A stretch of 64,000 nucleotides of DNA. Source: Apricaphanius iberus. Lineage: Eukaryota; Chordata; Actinopteri; Cyprinodontiformes; Aphaniidae. The translations under genes and the position numbers were made by a program. The notes under the pieces are model-generated. The model made no database searches. It saw only the letters and a program-made list of their open reading frames with translations, and had not been told where the DNA came from. The DNA is taken from the NCBI GenBank assembly GCA_028564705.1, contig JAPXFQ010002105.1:1-64000 (forward strand), in the 5' to 3' direction. Of the stretch, positions 12,330 through 24,400 are shown one piece after another. Numbering within the stretch: position 1 is the first letter of the stretch; each line of letters begins with the position of its first letter.

Positions 12330-12559
12330 ACTGAGCAGGCCTCCCTGGCTCCTGGTGTGGCCAAACACCTTTTCAACAGCAGCGCCTTGCAGTGGATAGG
12401 CATGCTGGCTTACAAACTTCTCGCCATTGGAAAGAGAGAGTGGACTACAGCGTTTTGCTTCCAGCAGGAAGTCGGAGAACAGGAAGAACATCTTGGGCTT
12501 TGCCTCGGAGCCCTTTGGAGGAACGGTGTTCAGCCAACCCTCGCGGATAAACCATCTTC
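12330..12559 (-). CDS. arhgef39: ARHGEF39-like RhoGEF, pleckstrin-homology domain exon
   Basis: This 230-bp minus-strand exon is bounded by a T-rich TTTTTTTGCAG acceptor and a GTGAGT donor. It encodes most of a PH domain: RWFIREGWL (first beta strand, REGWL motif), a loop, KPKMFFLFSDFLLEAKR (strands 3-4, the MFFLFSD core), HAYPLQG, and VEKVFGHTRSQGGLLS. In Dbl-family exchange factors the PH domain directly follows DH and contributes to membrane or GTPase contacts. The motif order, loop length and the VFGH...GGLLS ending resemble ARHGEF39 closely, making this the strongest single exon of the gene. It ends in phase 0, matching the terminal exon at 3.1 kb. No stop or frameshift is seen. Confidence 0.88.
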
Positions 12560-13815
12560 CTGCAAAAAAACAACAACCCAATATCGGTTGAAAATATCTC
12601 AATTACATTCTAGGACATAGGTTAGTTGGAAATACCCCACAAAAAACAAGATTTAAAGTTGAAATCTTAAAATAAATGATTTTCATCTAAAAAAATATTC
12701 TGATTCTGGCTATGGGTGGCAGCAAGATTCTGCCAAAGTGTTAGTTTAAAACACTGAAACAGCCCTGTCAGAATCTCCAAATCATATGCGAATCATACTA
12801 AATAACTGAATACAGAGAATGAAAAAAGGGCCAGGGCCTATTGTTGATATTATTTAAATCATTCTGTTTCTTTTCTTACTAGTTAACTGCCTATGCGGCC
12901 TATACTAAAAGGAAACCTTTTTTTTTTTTTTACTTTGATTGGCAGCAGTAAGAGGACAGCTAATAAGCAGGGAACTGACATTTGGATAGATAAAATGAAA
13001 ATTTATCCTGGATCGAGAGTCATTTTTGCCAAAGTGATTGTAGTTAGCCTGATTGACTGCAGCTCTGCCTTTGGGCTCTGGAAGGACATTTTCAGCAGCA
13101 GACAAGCCCACTGAGATTAAGTGGTAAGGCCAAGAGAGGGTCACGTTGCTTTTAGATGCAATGTGCTTCAAAAAGAAAGAGACATGCAATGACTTTTCAC
13201 ATGTTTCACTGGTAAAAATTACAGATAGGTTAAAAAAATGAAATAAACACTTTCTGAAATCTAATTTGCTTGTTGAAGAAAAATGCACAATAGCCAATAA
13301 AAGTAAAGAGCTCTCAGACAAATCTTCTTTTGATTGACGATGATATGGTCTTTTTGAGACCATGTTCAACTAATGTGATATACATGGATGTAAACCCTCC
13401 AAACTATCAAACTTAAATTTCTAAAAATATTCACCACCGCAACTGGAAGACAATTTTAATATCCAATACAGTTAGTTTTGTAAACAGAAAGTGTAAATAA
13501 CAAAAACACTCAATTTGAATAAAAATAAAATCCTATCATACTGTACCACTACGGAACACTTGGACTATATATGTTTTTCCCCTCTAATGTCTTTGGTAGA
13601 AAGGATGACAAAAAAACAAAATAAAAAAAATCAAGCATGCAAATGGAAATTGCGGCTGAAAAAACTATTGTGCTCATTTGAATTTATCATATGATTAATT
13701 GATTTGTTCATTATGACAGGCGTCCGCATGGTGTGTGTGTGTTCTGCTACAAGAGTGATTGGTGCATTTGTGATTAAATAGAGTACCATGAGAAAAAAAA
13801 TGTGAACATTCTAAA
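12560..13815. other. Intron, no feature recognised
   Basis: Intron upstream of the PH exon on the minus strand. The open frame readable at 12905-13369 on the minus strand has no recognisable domain or splice logic and is treated as chance. Confidence 0.4.
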
Positions 13816-14035
13816 GCAGGGCTGTCAAACTCATTGTCATTATGGCCACATGTAGATTATTTATGTTCTTAAAGGGCCGGTTCTGGCGGAATGTATTACA
13901 AAAAAAATCTAAGCTGTTAAAATATTATAGCTTTCTTTGCATTCAATGAGAACTTTGTAAAATAAAATGTTTAACATCGTTCTATGCTGAATTCATTTGG
14001 CACTATACAATAAAATCTGATTTGACTGATATGAT
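13816..14035. mobile_element. hAT-type MITE end, truncated
   Basis: CAGGGCTGTCAAACTCATTG followed by a GGGCCGG-type motif matches the GTGTCAAACTC/GGCC terminus seen intact at 18762-19106. No opposite end found. Confidence 0.45.
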
Positions 14036-16639
14036 ATAATATAATTTACATTTTACAGCATTTTGTCAGCTATTCGATGTGTCAATCATCAGAATTGTGC
14101 ACAGCCATTGGTATGGGTACTTACACGTAAAGCAAAAACATGGCTGTTCATCCATCAACCACTGGCAGCCTATCTGACCCGGAACACAATATCTGGATGT
14201 TTCGTCTTTTTTTGTTGTTTTTTTCTGGACATGTGCAGTGACCCTTGAAGGCGGAAGTCACGTCACCAGAAGCGGAACTTAAGCGGTAAAGAAATACACG
14301 TCTTGTACATTTTCCGGAGCTGGATTTACCTGGGTTTTTTACTGTTTTATCACACTTCTTGTTTACCTGGACTAATCATTTTAATCGGATCCTTATGGAT
14401 GTAAAATAAAAACGTTTTTTTTTTTTTAGATGGATTGGTTTTGTCATTTATCTAACTTTTTTTTCTCTTTCTGTGGTGTGGGGACAGGGTGTGGGTAAAA
14501 GCACTCACTGTGCCTACAGTTATGATTTTATCCTTGATTGGCCGACATGATTGTAATCAGAAGATCCTTTGCTTTCTAATGATATACAATGTGTGTAGGT
14601 TCATAGAAGTTAAAAGCAAGAAATAGTTTAATAAAATAACGGTGTTAAAGGTGAAAGTAGATCGATCCTGCATGCGATTTAGTCATTATGCAATGGGTTA
14701 ATGAACTTAATAATTTAGATTAAAAAGTATGTATGATAGAATTTGAATTACCTTTTGTAAAATGCCGTTACGTGACATGTCATGCTATACAAATAAACTC
14801 AACTGAATTTTATATTTGTGCCTTATGACAGGAGTGACCTCTTATTTCTTATTTATCCCACATGCTTAAGTTCAAGCTAGCCAAAGCTACAAAAAAAGTC
14901 ATACAATTACACGCTTCCAACGAGCTTGAAGTGATTTGACGTGAGCTTTAGAATATAAATACTTTCATGAACAAGCATAAATAACTGAGCTTATATGTTG
15001 CATATACTCAAAACTATTATTATTAATAACATTTAATAATACAATTATAACAAAATATTTTTAAAATTGAAAGGTAAAAGGATTTCTGACCTAAAAAAAA
15101 AATAAATAAATGCAATGTCAGTTTCTTTTTTGTTAAACCATGTAACATCATGATGTCAAATAAAAAAATAAATAAAAAAACATAAAAGTGATTGCAATTA
15201 AAAGAGATAACTTTGGCAGATACATGGAAAAAAACAATCAATTAAACAAACAAAAATTAAAAAGACATAAAACACACCGACTCTGTGCTGTATCTGCCTT
15301 AGTGATTTAGGCTTTCAGTCCCACAATCGCCCCTCTCCTGTGCTCCAAAGCTACTTAATATGTTGGAGGGGCTCTGATGCTTCTGATCTGTAATAGGCAC
15401 GGCTTTTCGTTTTCCTACATTAAAGGTGGTGATGGTGCAGCGGGAAGGAGAATGGGTCGGCATGAGGCTGCTGTGTGGGGAGGTGCTGCTGCACCTCTGA
15501 AGTCTGTCTGGTGGGCCTGAAGCTTTATTCGCTAAAAAGGGAGCCCATGCACTGCAGGAGCTTGAGAACTTGGATGAGAGAAAGCTTTAAAAACTTTGCA
15601 CAGTGGCATTACAGACTATTCATCATTCACTCTCCACCTGCATTAGCAGATTTAAAACAAACTTGCAATATCCATAAAAAACATCTTTGCATTTCTACAA
15701 ATTTTAAGGCTTTAATACATTTTAGTACATGCGTTTAAGTCTAAGTCTAGCTAAAATGATAACCTGTATACCCATTATCCCTAACCTTAACTTAATCTAA
15801 ACCACATCTCTACTCCCTTCCCCTTAAAATGGGGACGGTCTTTAAAAGATTACGAAATACACCACAAAAGGTCATAAATAGGTAACAGACAAGCACACAC
15901 TCAAAAACACGCACCCACCAACTAACTAAGAGAAACACACGTTCTGGCTTTCTTTTTATCTTCTGGTCTGCAAGATGAAACTGGACTCTAATTGGTCCTG
16001 TGGGAGATTGGCAGGGCGAGCAGCGCTACAATGAGGCCCGATTCTCTTGAGACAAACAAAAGGAAGGGGAGTGGCAGGAAGAAAAGAGCCACCATTCCAC
16101 AAAGCACTGGATGAACCGCAACTCAAGAGAGGAAACACATTAAATAGACAGAAAGCAGGTGAAGGTTAAAGGTACATTCACTCACTAATTGAAAGACTTT
16201 AATACCTTGTTCTGTTCAAAGTATTTTCCCGTGATTAAAGTTGTATAGACAAGTTTTGTCGTAGGACAAGAAAAGCACAGAGAGGTCAATGGTTCTGCTT
16301 TGTATTTAATATTAACCACATAAACTAAAATTTTTACAACTTTTCCCTTTATATTAGATTTCAGTCCTGTAGCTGAAAAGAGTTAAATTAATGTTTATAT
16401 CTAAAATAAAATAAAAATACCACAAGGAGAGCTAAAAACAATTAAAATAAAATAAGCAGTGGTGGGGAGTAATAGGTGGCCAAAATGCAGCAAATAGAAT
16501 AAAGATCTGTGAGCTATGAAAAATCAAACACCTGTATCGAGTTTAAGTTCATAAAGGAAAAACATACATATTGGTTAAGCAATTAATTGATTCAGGAGAG
16601 TAAGTCAGCTTGGAGGCCTAATAACCCAAAACTCTATGG
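14036..16639. other. Intron, nothing recognised
   Basis: AT-rich intron sequence. Some moderately GC-rich, non-repetitive stretches (about 15300-15560 and 15950-16130) have no coding signature that I can support. Confidence 0.35.
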
Positions 16640-17045
16640 AGGGTATTATGTGACACTTTATATTAACAATGATCTGTTCAGTGCATTCTTACATACTGAC
16701 TGTACTACAGTATGTGCTAAATCTTAAGATACTAGGTTAGGTCAAATGAACTGATAGAGTCCACATCCCGTGTTGCCATGGAGACGACCATCTGTATGCT
16801 GGACTCCTGACGTTTTATGAGACTGTGACTCTCCTATCAGACGAAGACGCCTGAGAGTCTAACAACTTCATCCTGAAGAAGTATCCATCTATATGATGTT
16901 GATAATGTTGATAAGGTTGACTAAATCTATAAAAGGCTGTGTTAGTTGTTGGGAAGCAGGTCAGCTGTTGCAAATACTGTGTAATACTGTTCCTCCTTGT
17001 CTGATCAAACAAGTCCGTATTAAACCTCCATAAAATCTGAAGCAA
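16640..17045. repeat. LTR-like dispersed repeat, copy 1 (partner at 56.6-57.0 kb)
   Basis: Shares ordered blocks with 56590-57020: TCCACATCCCGTGTTGCCATGGAGA against TCCATATCCTGTTTTACCATGGAGA, CAGGTCAG, TGTCCTCCT-like, and the ending ATTAAACCTCCA against ATTGAAACCTCCA. The ordered promoter-less to A-rich layout resembles an old solo LTR, but paired ends and a target duplication were not identified. Confidence 0.4.
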
Positions 17046-17348
17046 TCTTTGTCATCCTTTTACTTAAAAATGTTTTTTTTTCGATTATAGAGGGATTTGA
17101 AAGTGCCCAGTCTGACCAAACAGGCATGTGAATTATTGTTTCTGTCATCAGAACGTATCGTCTCTTTGTCCCTGAATGCATTTTTAACCCATTATCTTTC
17201 TTTTTCTGTTGCTTTTGGAGTAATGGTTTCTCCCTGGTGAGAGACCATTACTCTCACCATGGCCTTGTTTGACACATTTCGCTGTGGATAGTAACACTTT
17301 CTTGAGTCTGGTTCATATGGAAAGATAATTGTGCCAATATTCTTTCTA

Positions 17349-18036
17349 TTGCTAAGATCAGAGGAATAGTGTCGAAACCAGACTTAGAGAGACTTATCCA
17401 TGCATTTGTCTCCAGCAGGTTAGACTACTGTAACGGCCTGCTCACTGGCAAACGAGCTGCTAGGCAGCTGCAGCACATGCAGAACGCTACTGCTCGAGTC
17501 CTGACAAGAACCAGGAAATACGACCATATTAGTCCAGTGCTCCGGTCTCTGCACTGGCTTCCTGTCGCTCAGAGAATAGAATTTAAAACAGCTCTGCTTG
17601 TGTACAAGTCTTTTCATGGTTTGGCACCAAACTACATCTCTGAAATGTTAGAGACATGTGAACCATCTCAGGCCCCGAGAACTTCAGGGAGGGGTCTCCC
17701 GGTGGTTCCCAGAGTTAACAATAAACACGGTGAACCTGCATCTCAGTTTCAGGCAGCTAAAATATGGAACAGTCTTCATGAGGATGTAAGACAAGCCTCA
17801 ACTCTAACAGTGTTTAAATCCAGGCTGAAAACAGTTCTTTTTACCCGTGCATATGACAATTGAAAGTATTTTATCTGCACTCTTGCTTTTTATTGTAATT
17901 AATTATTTTTTTAAGTTGATGTTTTTTTTCTGTTTATCTTTTTTTTTAATTTATGCAACTGTGAAGCACTTTGGGTAACAGACAGGTTACAGCCTTGTGT
18001 ATGAATTCTGCTCTACAAATAAACTGGCCTTGCCTT
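17349..18036 (+). mobile_element. L2/Maui-like LINE, 5'-truncated
   Basis: Contains the end of a reverse-transcriptase ORF plus a short 3' UTR ending AATAAACTGGCCTTGCCTTGCC, the terminal TGCCT-type repeat of this family. A closely related copy lies at 52.8-54.4 kb. Homology between the two begins at the TTGCTAAGATCAGAGG block (17347), marking 5' truncation, the usual outcome of target-primed reverse transcription. Confidence 0.8.
17357..17863 (+). pseudogene. LINE reverse transcriptase, C-terminal fragment
   Basis: An open stretch of about 165 residues encodes the C-terminal region found after the RT catalytic core of L2-type LINEs: DLERLIHAFVSSRLDYCNGL, then ARVLTRTRKYDHI, LHWLPV, and IWNSLHEDVRQA to the stop. 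No catalytic YxDD motif is present because the 5' part is missing. There is no ATG at the head; the fragment simply continues the truncated LINE frame. It has no function on its own. Confidence 0.82.
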
Positions 18037-18039
18037 GCC

Positions 18040-18753
18040 ATCTGATCTGATTCTCCCTTTCCAACAATCTTGAAGATGCTCCAATTATCATGATCACTCT
18101 AAAGATAATCTTATCAAATTCCTGTTGTGTATGGTGTTTTCAGAGTGCTCGGATCTGCTCAGAAGGATGTAGGGACCACTCAGATCACAAATCGGGGATA
18201 TCCAACATGTTGGATTGTCCTTGTTCAATATCAGAGCATGTGTGTTGTGTTCCAAGTACAAACAAGCACGCAGCATGTTTAATGGGACATGTGGCCAATC
18301 ACAAAATGAGGTGATGGGCAGCGGTATGGCGCTGTAGAACCAAAACTGTGATAAATGTTATTTTAAATACATAAAATAATCACAATACATGTGGTTTCGA
18401 AAATCTTGACAATTTTAAAACTGTCGTATGAATCAGGCCTTACCAGCTTCAGCGAGCATCTTCACAAAGTCGTTTGCTTTACGATGAGGTTGATTTACAC
18501 ATTTCACACCAAAACATGTTTGACTCTGAGACACGGAACCCATCTCATTCCTTAATGGTATGATGGTAGGACATTCACATCGCAGCTGTACTCACTTTGA
18601 ATTATTTAAACAGCTGAACATGGCACTTTCCAGTATCTCCCCATTGTACCCAAGAATGAACCAGACTTTTGGAGATCCAGATTTATCTTCCTGATAGATT
18701 CATTTTTAAAATCTAGATTAATCTCACTGTGATCTTGGAATTAAACTAGATTG
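18040..18753. other. Intron, nothing recognised
   Basis: No repeat end or exon signal supported here. Confidence 0.35.
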
Positions 18754-18761
18754 ATCTAGAT

Positions 18762-19106
18762 CATACGTGTCAAAGCCAAGGCCCGGAGGCCAAATCCAGC
18801 ACACCATAGTCATTTATGTGGCCATCTAAAGTTTAAAGGAACCTAGAAATAGAACCTTTAAGTTCTATTTATGTGCACGTAAAAACTAATTTATCGCTCA
18901 AATCAGTGTTTATTTGAATAGTCCTAAATCACATCATTGCGAAAAGATGTTCAGTATCATTCAATATTAAGAAGTACTTGTCAAACTTAAAGATATACTT
19001 GTTGAGCCAGATATTGGTTTGTTAAAAATAGTTTTATCAATACTTTCCTTTAAAGACTTTCATTATTTTAATGTGGCCCAAATTGGAAAGGAGTTTGACA
19101 CCCATG
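18762..19106. mobile_element. hAT MITE with 8-bp target duplication
   Basis: Termini CATACGTGTCAAAG and, inverted, CATGGGTGTCAAACTC flank 345 bp. The element is bordered on both sides by ATCTAGAT (18754-18761 and 19107-19114), a perfect 8-bp duplication as produced by hAT transposases. No coding content. Confidence 0.85.
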
Positions 19107-19114
19107 ATCTAGAT

Positions 19115-20373
19115 CAAAATGGTTTCACTTGAATTCTGCTGAAGGCATTCATAGATGAACCTGTGGTGGCCGATAAAAGGGGCCATGGTGGGTTTTGGAA
19201 TCTAGCACTAAAACCAGACATGTTCTTCTTCTCCCAATCTGAGCTGGTCACATTTTAGAGTTTTCATCTGTTAAAATTACATTTAAAGTCTTTTTTTCCC
19301 CCAAGGTTTATGTGACAATGTAGTCGCTAACTTCGCTGGTGTTTCAATCAATTTAAGTGATTGGCAAAAACTAAAATACAATCACAAATAACAAGATTGC
19401 AACTTTTCACAAAAGCTTTTTTATTAAAAAGTGTAGGGACTGTTTAATTTAGGCAAATGCATAAATGCTGTAAAATTTGAGTATTTTATTTGTATTTTTT
19501 TAAATTAAAGTTAAAATTAATGTAATGAAGTCCATGCAACCAATTACTAACTTTTAAAAAACATTATTAACCTTTAGGAATCCCCCTCCCCCCATCGCTA
19601 GGACACAGGGCAGTCCTCATGGACATACCCTATCCAATCGTTCCTTTCACCCCTCAATCCCACCTGGCAGTTTCACAGTTGGCATACACGCAGGTCTGAA
19701 GACTCATTCTCGCCCCTACAGTGCAATTCGGCGAGGTATACATCCGCACTAAATCATCAAGGTGAAAGTAATCAAAGCTTGCATAATATAGACCCAGCTC
19801 TCAACCTAACTTTGAGAATAGATTAACAGCGATATTTTTTTTAATCGCCCGATAAGAGTATCAAGTTAACGCAGCGTGCTACCACCGATACCTGCCCACC
19901 CCATACTCAAAATATATCAAAATGTATCTTTTTTTTGTTTCAATCAAATGTTGGGAATTAACTTATAAGAAATATAGAAAGCCATGTTATTGACATCTGT
20001 GCTTTCTCAACTTTATTGCAAGTAAATTTTAGAATAATGAGAAAGAAACCTTTTAAGGTCGTTGAAAATAAAAGGTGTTGGTCTTTTTATGTAGTGTACA
20101 TAAATATTTAGTTCAACTGTAACAAAATAAAGGCTTCAAAGTGCTTTTGGAATTAACCTAAGTCCTAACATCTGCCAAGGATCACCAGATCTTATTTCAC
20201 ATCAATAGTAGGCACCTTATGAATGTGTCACTATTTTAGTTAAGCTGTATCTTGCATTCCCCTTTGTGTGTCTCAAAAGACAATGAGCAACATTTACAGA
20301 AAGAGCTACAAAAACTGGAGATGGTAGCAATTAATTAACAAAATGAAAGGAATGTGTTATTAGAGAATCCAAC
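19115..20373. other. Intron, nothing recognised
   Basis: AT-rich. One stretch near 19570-19760 is more GC-rich but shows no coding or transposon signature. Confidence 0.35.
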
Positions 20374-20502
20374 CTGGAGCAAACACCCGCGTCTTTCGTC
20401 CCTTCAGGAGTTTTTGCACTCTGCAAAGCTGCAGGTGGTTTTGGTGGCACTGAGCATTGTCCTCGATACGCTGGGATACTTCACACACAGCAGCTACGGC
20501 CC
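20374..20502 (-). CDS. arhgef39: ARHGEF39-like RhoGEF, exon for DH-PH linker helix
   Basis: This 129-bp minus-strand exon lies between a GTTGCTGTAG acceptor and a CCAG/GTTGGA donor. The first two bases complete an Arg codon opened by the 42-kb exon. The following 42 codons encode a long amphipathic helix (VAAVCEVSQRIEDNAQ, then LQLCRVQKLLKGRK) typical of the last DH helix running into the PH domain. It ends with a G that forms Gly with the next exon at 12.56 kb. The donor GTTGGA is weaker than the others, so its use should be checked in transcripts. Similarity to vertebrate ARHGEF39 at this position is clear by eye. Confidence 0.8.
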
Positions 20503-21472
20503 CTACAGCAACCAACAAAAGACACACAAATCTAAGAAAAACCAAGCAATTCAGTCAAAGCCATGTAAGTGGTAAAGAGATCCAGATACGATACTTCTAG
20601 AAAATAAGAATATTGATTGATATAAAAGAGACTGATGTGTATGTTATTGTTTTTCTCTGTTAACATTTCTTTTAACCTCCAAAAATTAGTTTCCAGCCAC
20701 CATGGTTATCGATCAAATGGCTTAATGCGAAAGGAATATGCTGGTAGGAGTTTAATAATCCAAGTAAATGTCCTTTTTCCTCACATTATGAAACTTAATT
20801 ATAACATCACAATATAAAATCATGCAATTGGAATAGCTTTGCTAATCACTATTATTTGTTGTCAGACTTTAAAATCTGCAATATTTTAGTCCATCTCAGT
20901 TATGTGAGGTTGCATATAATAAGGTAGGGTGACCATATTTTGACTTCTAAAATTTCTAAAATAATCACTTTAAGTCATAAAAGAAAAGAAAATTAACAGA
21001 ATCTGACATAATATTCTTAGTGAAATGTTATTATTATTATTATTATCATTATTATATTAAACATATAAAGGAGCAGTCTCAAAAAGACAATAAAAAAGTG
21101 CTTACTCTAGTCTTTTTCATGATCAACCTCCTTAGTCAATTTATAGATAAACTCTCACTTTGCATTTAATTATAATAGTTTTTGTTCTGTTCAGTTCTGT
21201 GAAAGTCTGGATGAATAATCGTGATTAATAATCATGATTAAAATATTGATCAAAATAATCCTGATTATTATTTTGGTCATAATCGTGCAGCCCTAATATA
21301 AAGACCCAACAAATAGCTGGTCAGAGAATTTCAGAAACTGGTGATCTACATGCACCACCATATGCAGAGTTAATAAAACATGGTCTGAAAATGAATAAAA
21401 TGATCCTCAATCATTAAAAGGTATTGGCCGCTTTACAACACTTAACCATACAAAGCCATTGACATATTGGTT
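20503..21472. other. Intron flank, nothing recognised
   Basis: AT-rich sequence with a short TTATTA run near 21035. The CGTGCAGCCCTAATAT string at 21285 resembles the end of a hAT MITE but lacks a partner. Confidence 0.35.
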
Positions 21473-21487
21473 GCCATGTTCAGTGTT

Positions 21488-24400
21488 CCCCTCCCTGGCT
21501 GCCACCTTATCGCGGTGGAGGGGTTTGAGTGTCCCAATGATCCTGGGAGCTATGTTGTCTGGGGCTTTATGCCCCTGGTAGGGTCACCCATGGCAAACTG
21601 GTCCTAGGTGAGGGATCAGACAAAGCGCAGCCCGACGACCCCTATGATGAATAAAATAGATGGATCTAGTGTTCCCTCGCCCGGACGCGGGTCACCGGGG
21701 CCCCACTCTGGAGCCAGGCCTGGAGGTGGGGCACGTTGGCGAGCGCCTGGTGGCCGGGCCTTTTTCCATGGGGCCCGGCCGGGCTTAGCCCGAAGAGGAA
21801 ACATGGGCCCCCCTTCCCATGAGCTCACCACCTGTGGGAGGGGCCATAGGGGTCGGGTGCCGTGCAAGACGGGCGGTGGCCGAAGGCGGGGACCTTGGCG
21901 GTCCGATCCTCGGCTGCAGAAGCTGGCTCTTGGGACGTGGAACGTCACCTCTCTGGTGGGGAAGGAGCCGGAGCTGGTGTGCGAGGCTGAGAGGTTCCGA
22001 CTGGACATCGTCGGCCTTGCCTCGACGCATGGCTCTGGCTCTGGAACCCGTCTCCTCGAGAGGGGTTGGACTCTCTTCCACTCTGGAGTTGCTCCCGGTG
22101 AGAGGCGCCGAGCTGGGGTGGGCATACTTGTTGCCCCCCATCTCGGCGCCTGTACGTTGGGGTTTACCCCGGTGAGTGAGAGGGTAGCCTCCCTCCGCCT
22201 ACGGGTGGGGGGACGGGTGCTGACTATTGTTTGTGCTTATGCACCGAACAGTAGATCAGACTACCCACCCTTCTTGGAGTCCTTGGAGGGGGTGCTGGAG
22301 AGTGCTCCTTCTGGAGACTCCCTCATTCTCCTGGGAGACTTCAACGCTCACGTTGGCAATGACAGTGAGACCTGGAGAGGCGTGGTTGGGCGGTATGGCC
22401 CCCCCGATCTGAACCCGAGCGGTGTTTTGTTGTTGGACTTCTGTGCTCGTCATGGATTGTCCATAACGAACACCATGTTCAAGCATAAGGGTGTTCATGT
22501 GTGCACTTGGCACCAGGACACCCTAGGCCGCGGCTCGATGATCGACCTGGTTGTCGTTTCATCTGACCTGCGGCCGCATGTTTTGGACACTCGGGTGAAG
22601 AGAGGGGCGGAGCTATCCACCGACCACTACCTGGTGGTGAGTTGGCTCCGGTGGTGGGGGAAGACGCCGGACAGACCTGGTAGGCCCAAACGTGTTGTGA
22701 GGGTCTGCTGGGAACGTCTGGCGGAGTCTCCTGTCAGAAGGGGTTTCAACTCTCACCTCCGACAGGACTTCAAACACGTCCCGGGGGAGGCGGGGGACAT
22801 TGAGTCCGAATGGGCCATGTTCCGTGCCTCCATTGTCGAAGCGGCTGACCGTAGTTGTGGCCGCAAGGTAGTTGGTGCCTGTCGTGGCGGCAACCCTCGA
22901 ACCCGCTGGTGGACACCGGCGGTGAGGGATGCTGTCAAGCTGAAGAAGGAGTCCTATCGGGCCTTCTTGGCCTGTGGGACTCCGGAAGCAGCTGATAGGT
23001 ACCGGCAGGCCAAGCGGAGTGCGGCTCGGATGGTCGCTGAGGCAAAAACTCGGGCGTGGGAGGAGTTTGGAGAGACCATGGAGAACGACTTCCGTATGGC
23101 TTCGAAGCGATTCTGGTCCACCATCCGGCGTCTCAGGGGGGGGAAGCGGTCTGCCGCCAACACTGTTTACAGTGGGGGCGGTGTGCTGCTGACCTCAACG
23201 CGGGACGTTTTGGGTCGGTGGATGGAATACTTCGAAGACCTCCTCAATCCCACCGACACGCCTTCCTGTTTGGAAGCAGAGTCTGGGGACTCTGGGACGG
23301 ACTCTCCAATCTCTGGGGCTGAAGTCGCCGAGGTTGTTAAAAAGCTCCTCGGTGGTAAGGCTCCGGGGGTGGATGAGATTCGGCCGGAGTTCCTCAAGGC
23401 TCTGGATGTTGTAGGGCTGTGTTGGTTGACGCGGCTCTGCAATATTGCGTGGACATCGGGGGCAGTTCCCTTGGATTGGCAGACCGGGGTGGTGGTCCCC
23501 CTCTTTAAAAAGGGGGACCACAGAGTGTGTTCCAACTACAGGGGGATCACACTTCTGAGCCTCCCTGGTAAGGTCTATTCAGGGGTTCTGGAGAGGAGGG
23601 TACGACGGATAGTCGAACCTCGGATCCAGGAGGAACAATGCGGTTTTCGTCCTGGCCGTGGAACACTGGACCAGCTCTACACCCTCGGCAGGGTCCTGGA
23701 GGGTGCGTGGGAGTTCGCCCAACCAGTCTACATGTGCTTTGTGGACTTGGAGAAGGCGTTCGACCGTGTCCCTCGGGGTGTCCTGTGGGGGGTACTCCGG
23801 GAGTATGGGGTACCAGGCCCTCTGATACGGGCTGTTAGGTCCCTATATGACCGGTGTCAGAGTCTGGTTCGCATTGCCGGCAGTAAGTCGGACTCGTTTC
23901 CAGTGAGAGTTGGACTCCGCCAAGGTTGCCCTTTATCACCGATCCTGTTCATAACGTTTATGGACAGGATTTCTAGGTGCAGCCAAGGTGTTGAGGGGAT
24001 CCGTTTTGGTGACCTCAGGATCGGGTCTCTGCTTTTCGCAGATGATGTGGTCTTGTTGGCTTCGTCTGAACGTGATCTACAGCTCTCGTTGGAGCGGTTC
24101 GCAGCCGAGTGTGAAGCGGCTGGGATGAGGATCAGCACCTCCAAATCCGAGACCATGGTCTTGAGTCGGAAAAGGGTAGGGTGCTCTCTTCGGGTTGGGG
24201 ATGAGGTCCTTCCTCAAGTGGAGGAGTTTAGGTATCTGGGGGTCTTGTTCACGAATGAGGGAAAAATGGAGCGGGAGATCGATGGACGGATTGGTAGGGC
24301 GTCTGCAGTCATGCGGGCGCTGTACCGGTCTGTCGTGGTGAAGAGAGAGCTGAGTCGAAAGGCGAAGCTCTCGATTTACCGGTCGATCTACGTTCCTACC

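Noticed and set aside
12357..12620. Plus-strand 87-codon frame over the PH exon
   Set aside because: Shadow of the minus-strand PH-domain exon, whose splice sites and domain motifs are convincing.
12905..13369. Minus-strand 154-codon frame next to the PH exon
   Set aside because: Ends in poly-Lys from a T tract, with no domain and no splice logic. Likely chance.
15475..15738. Plus-strand 87-codon frame in a GC-richer patch
   Set aside because: No recognisable domain, no splice-site support and opposite to the host gene strand.
21608..21643. GTG at 21608 as the Rex3 start codon
   Set aside because: Initiation at GTG is not expected for a eukaryotic element. The first in-frame ATG is at 21644, although the frame is open further upstream.
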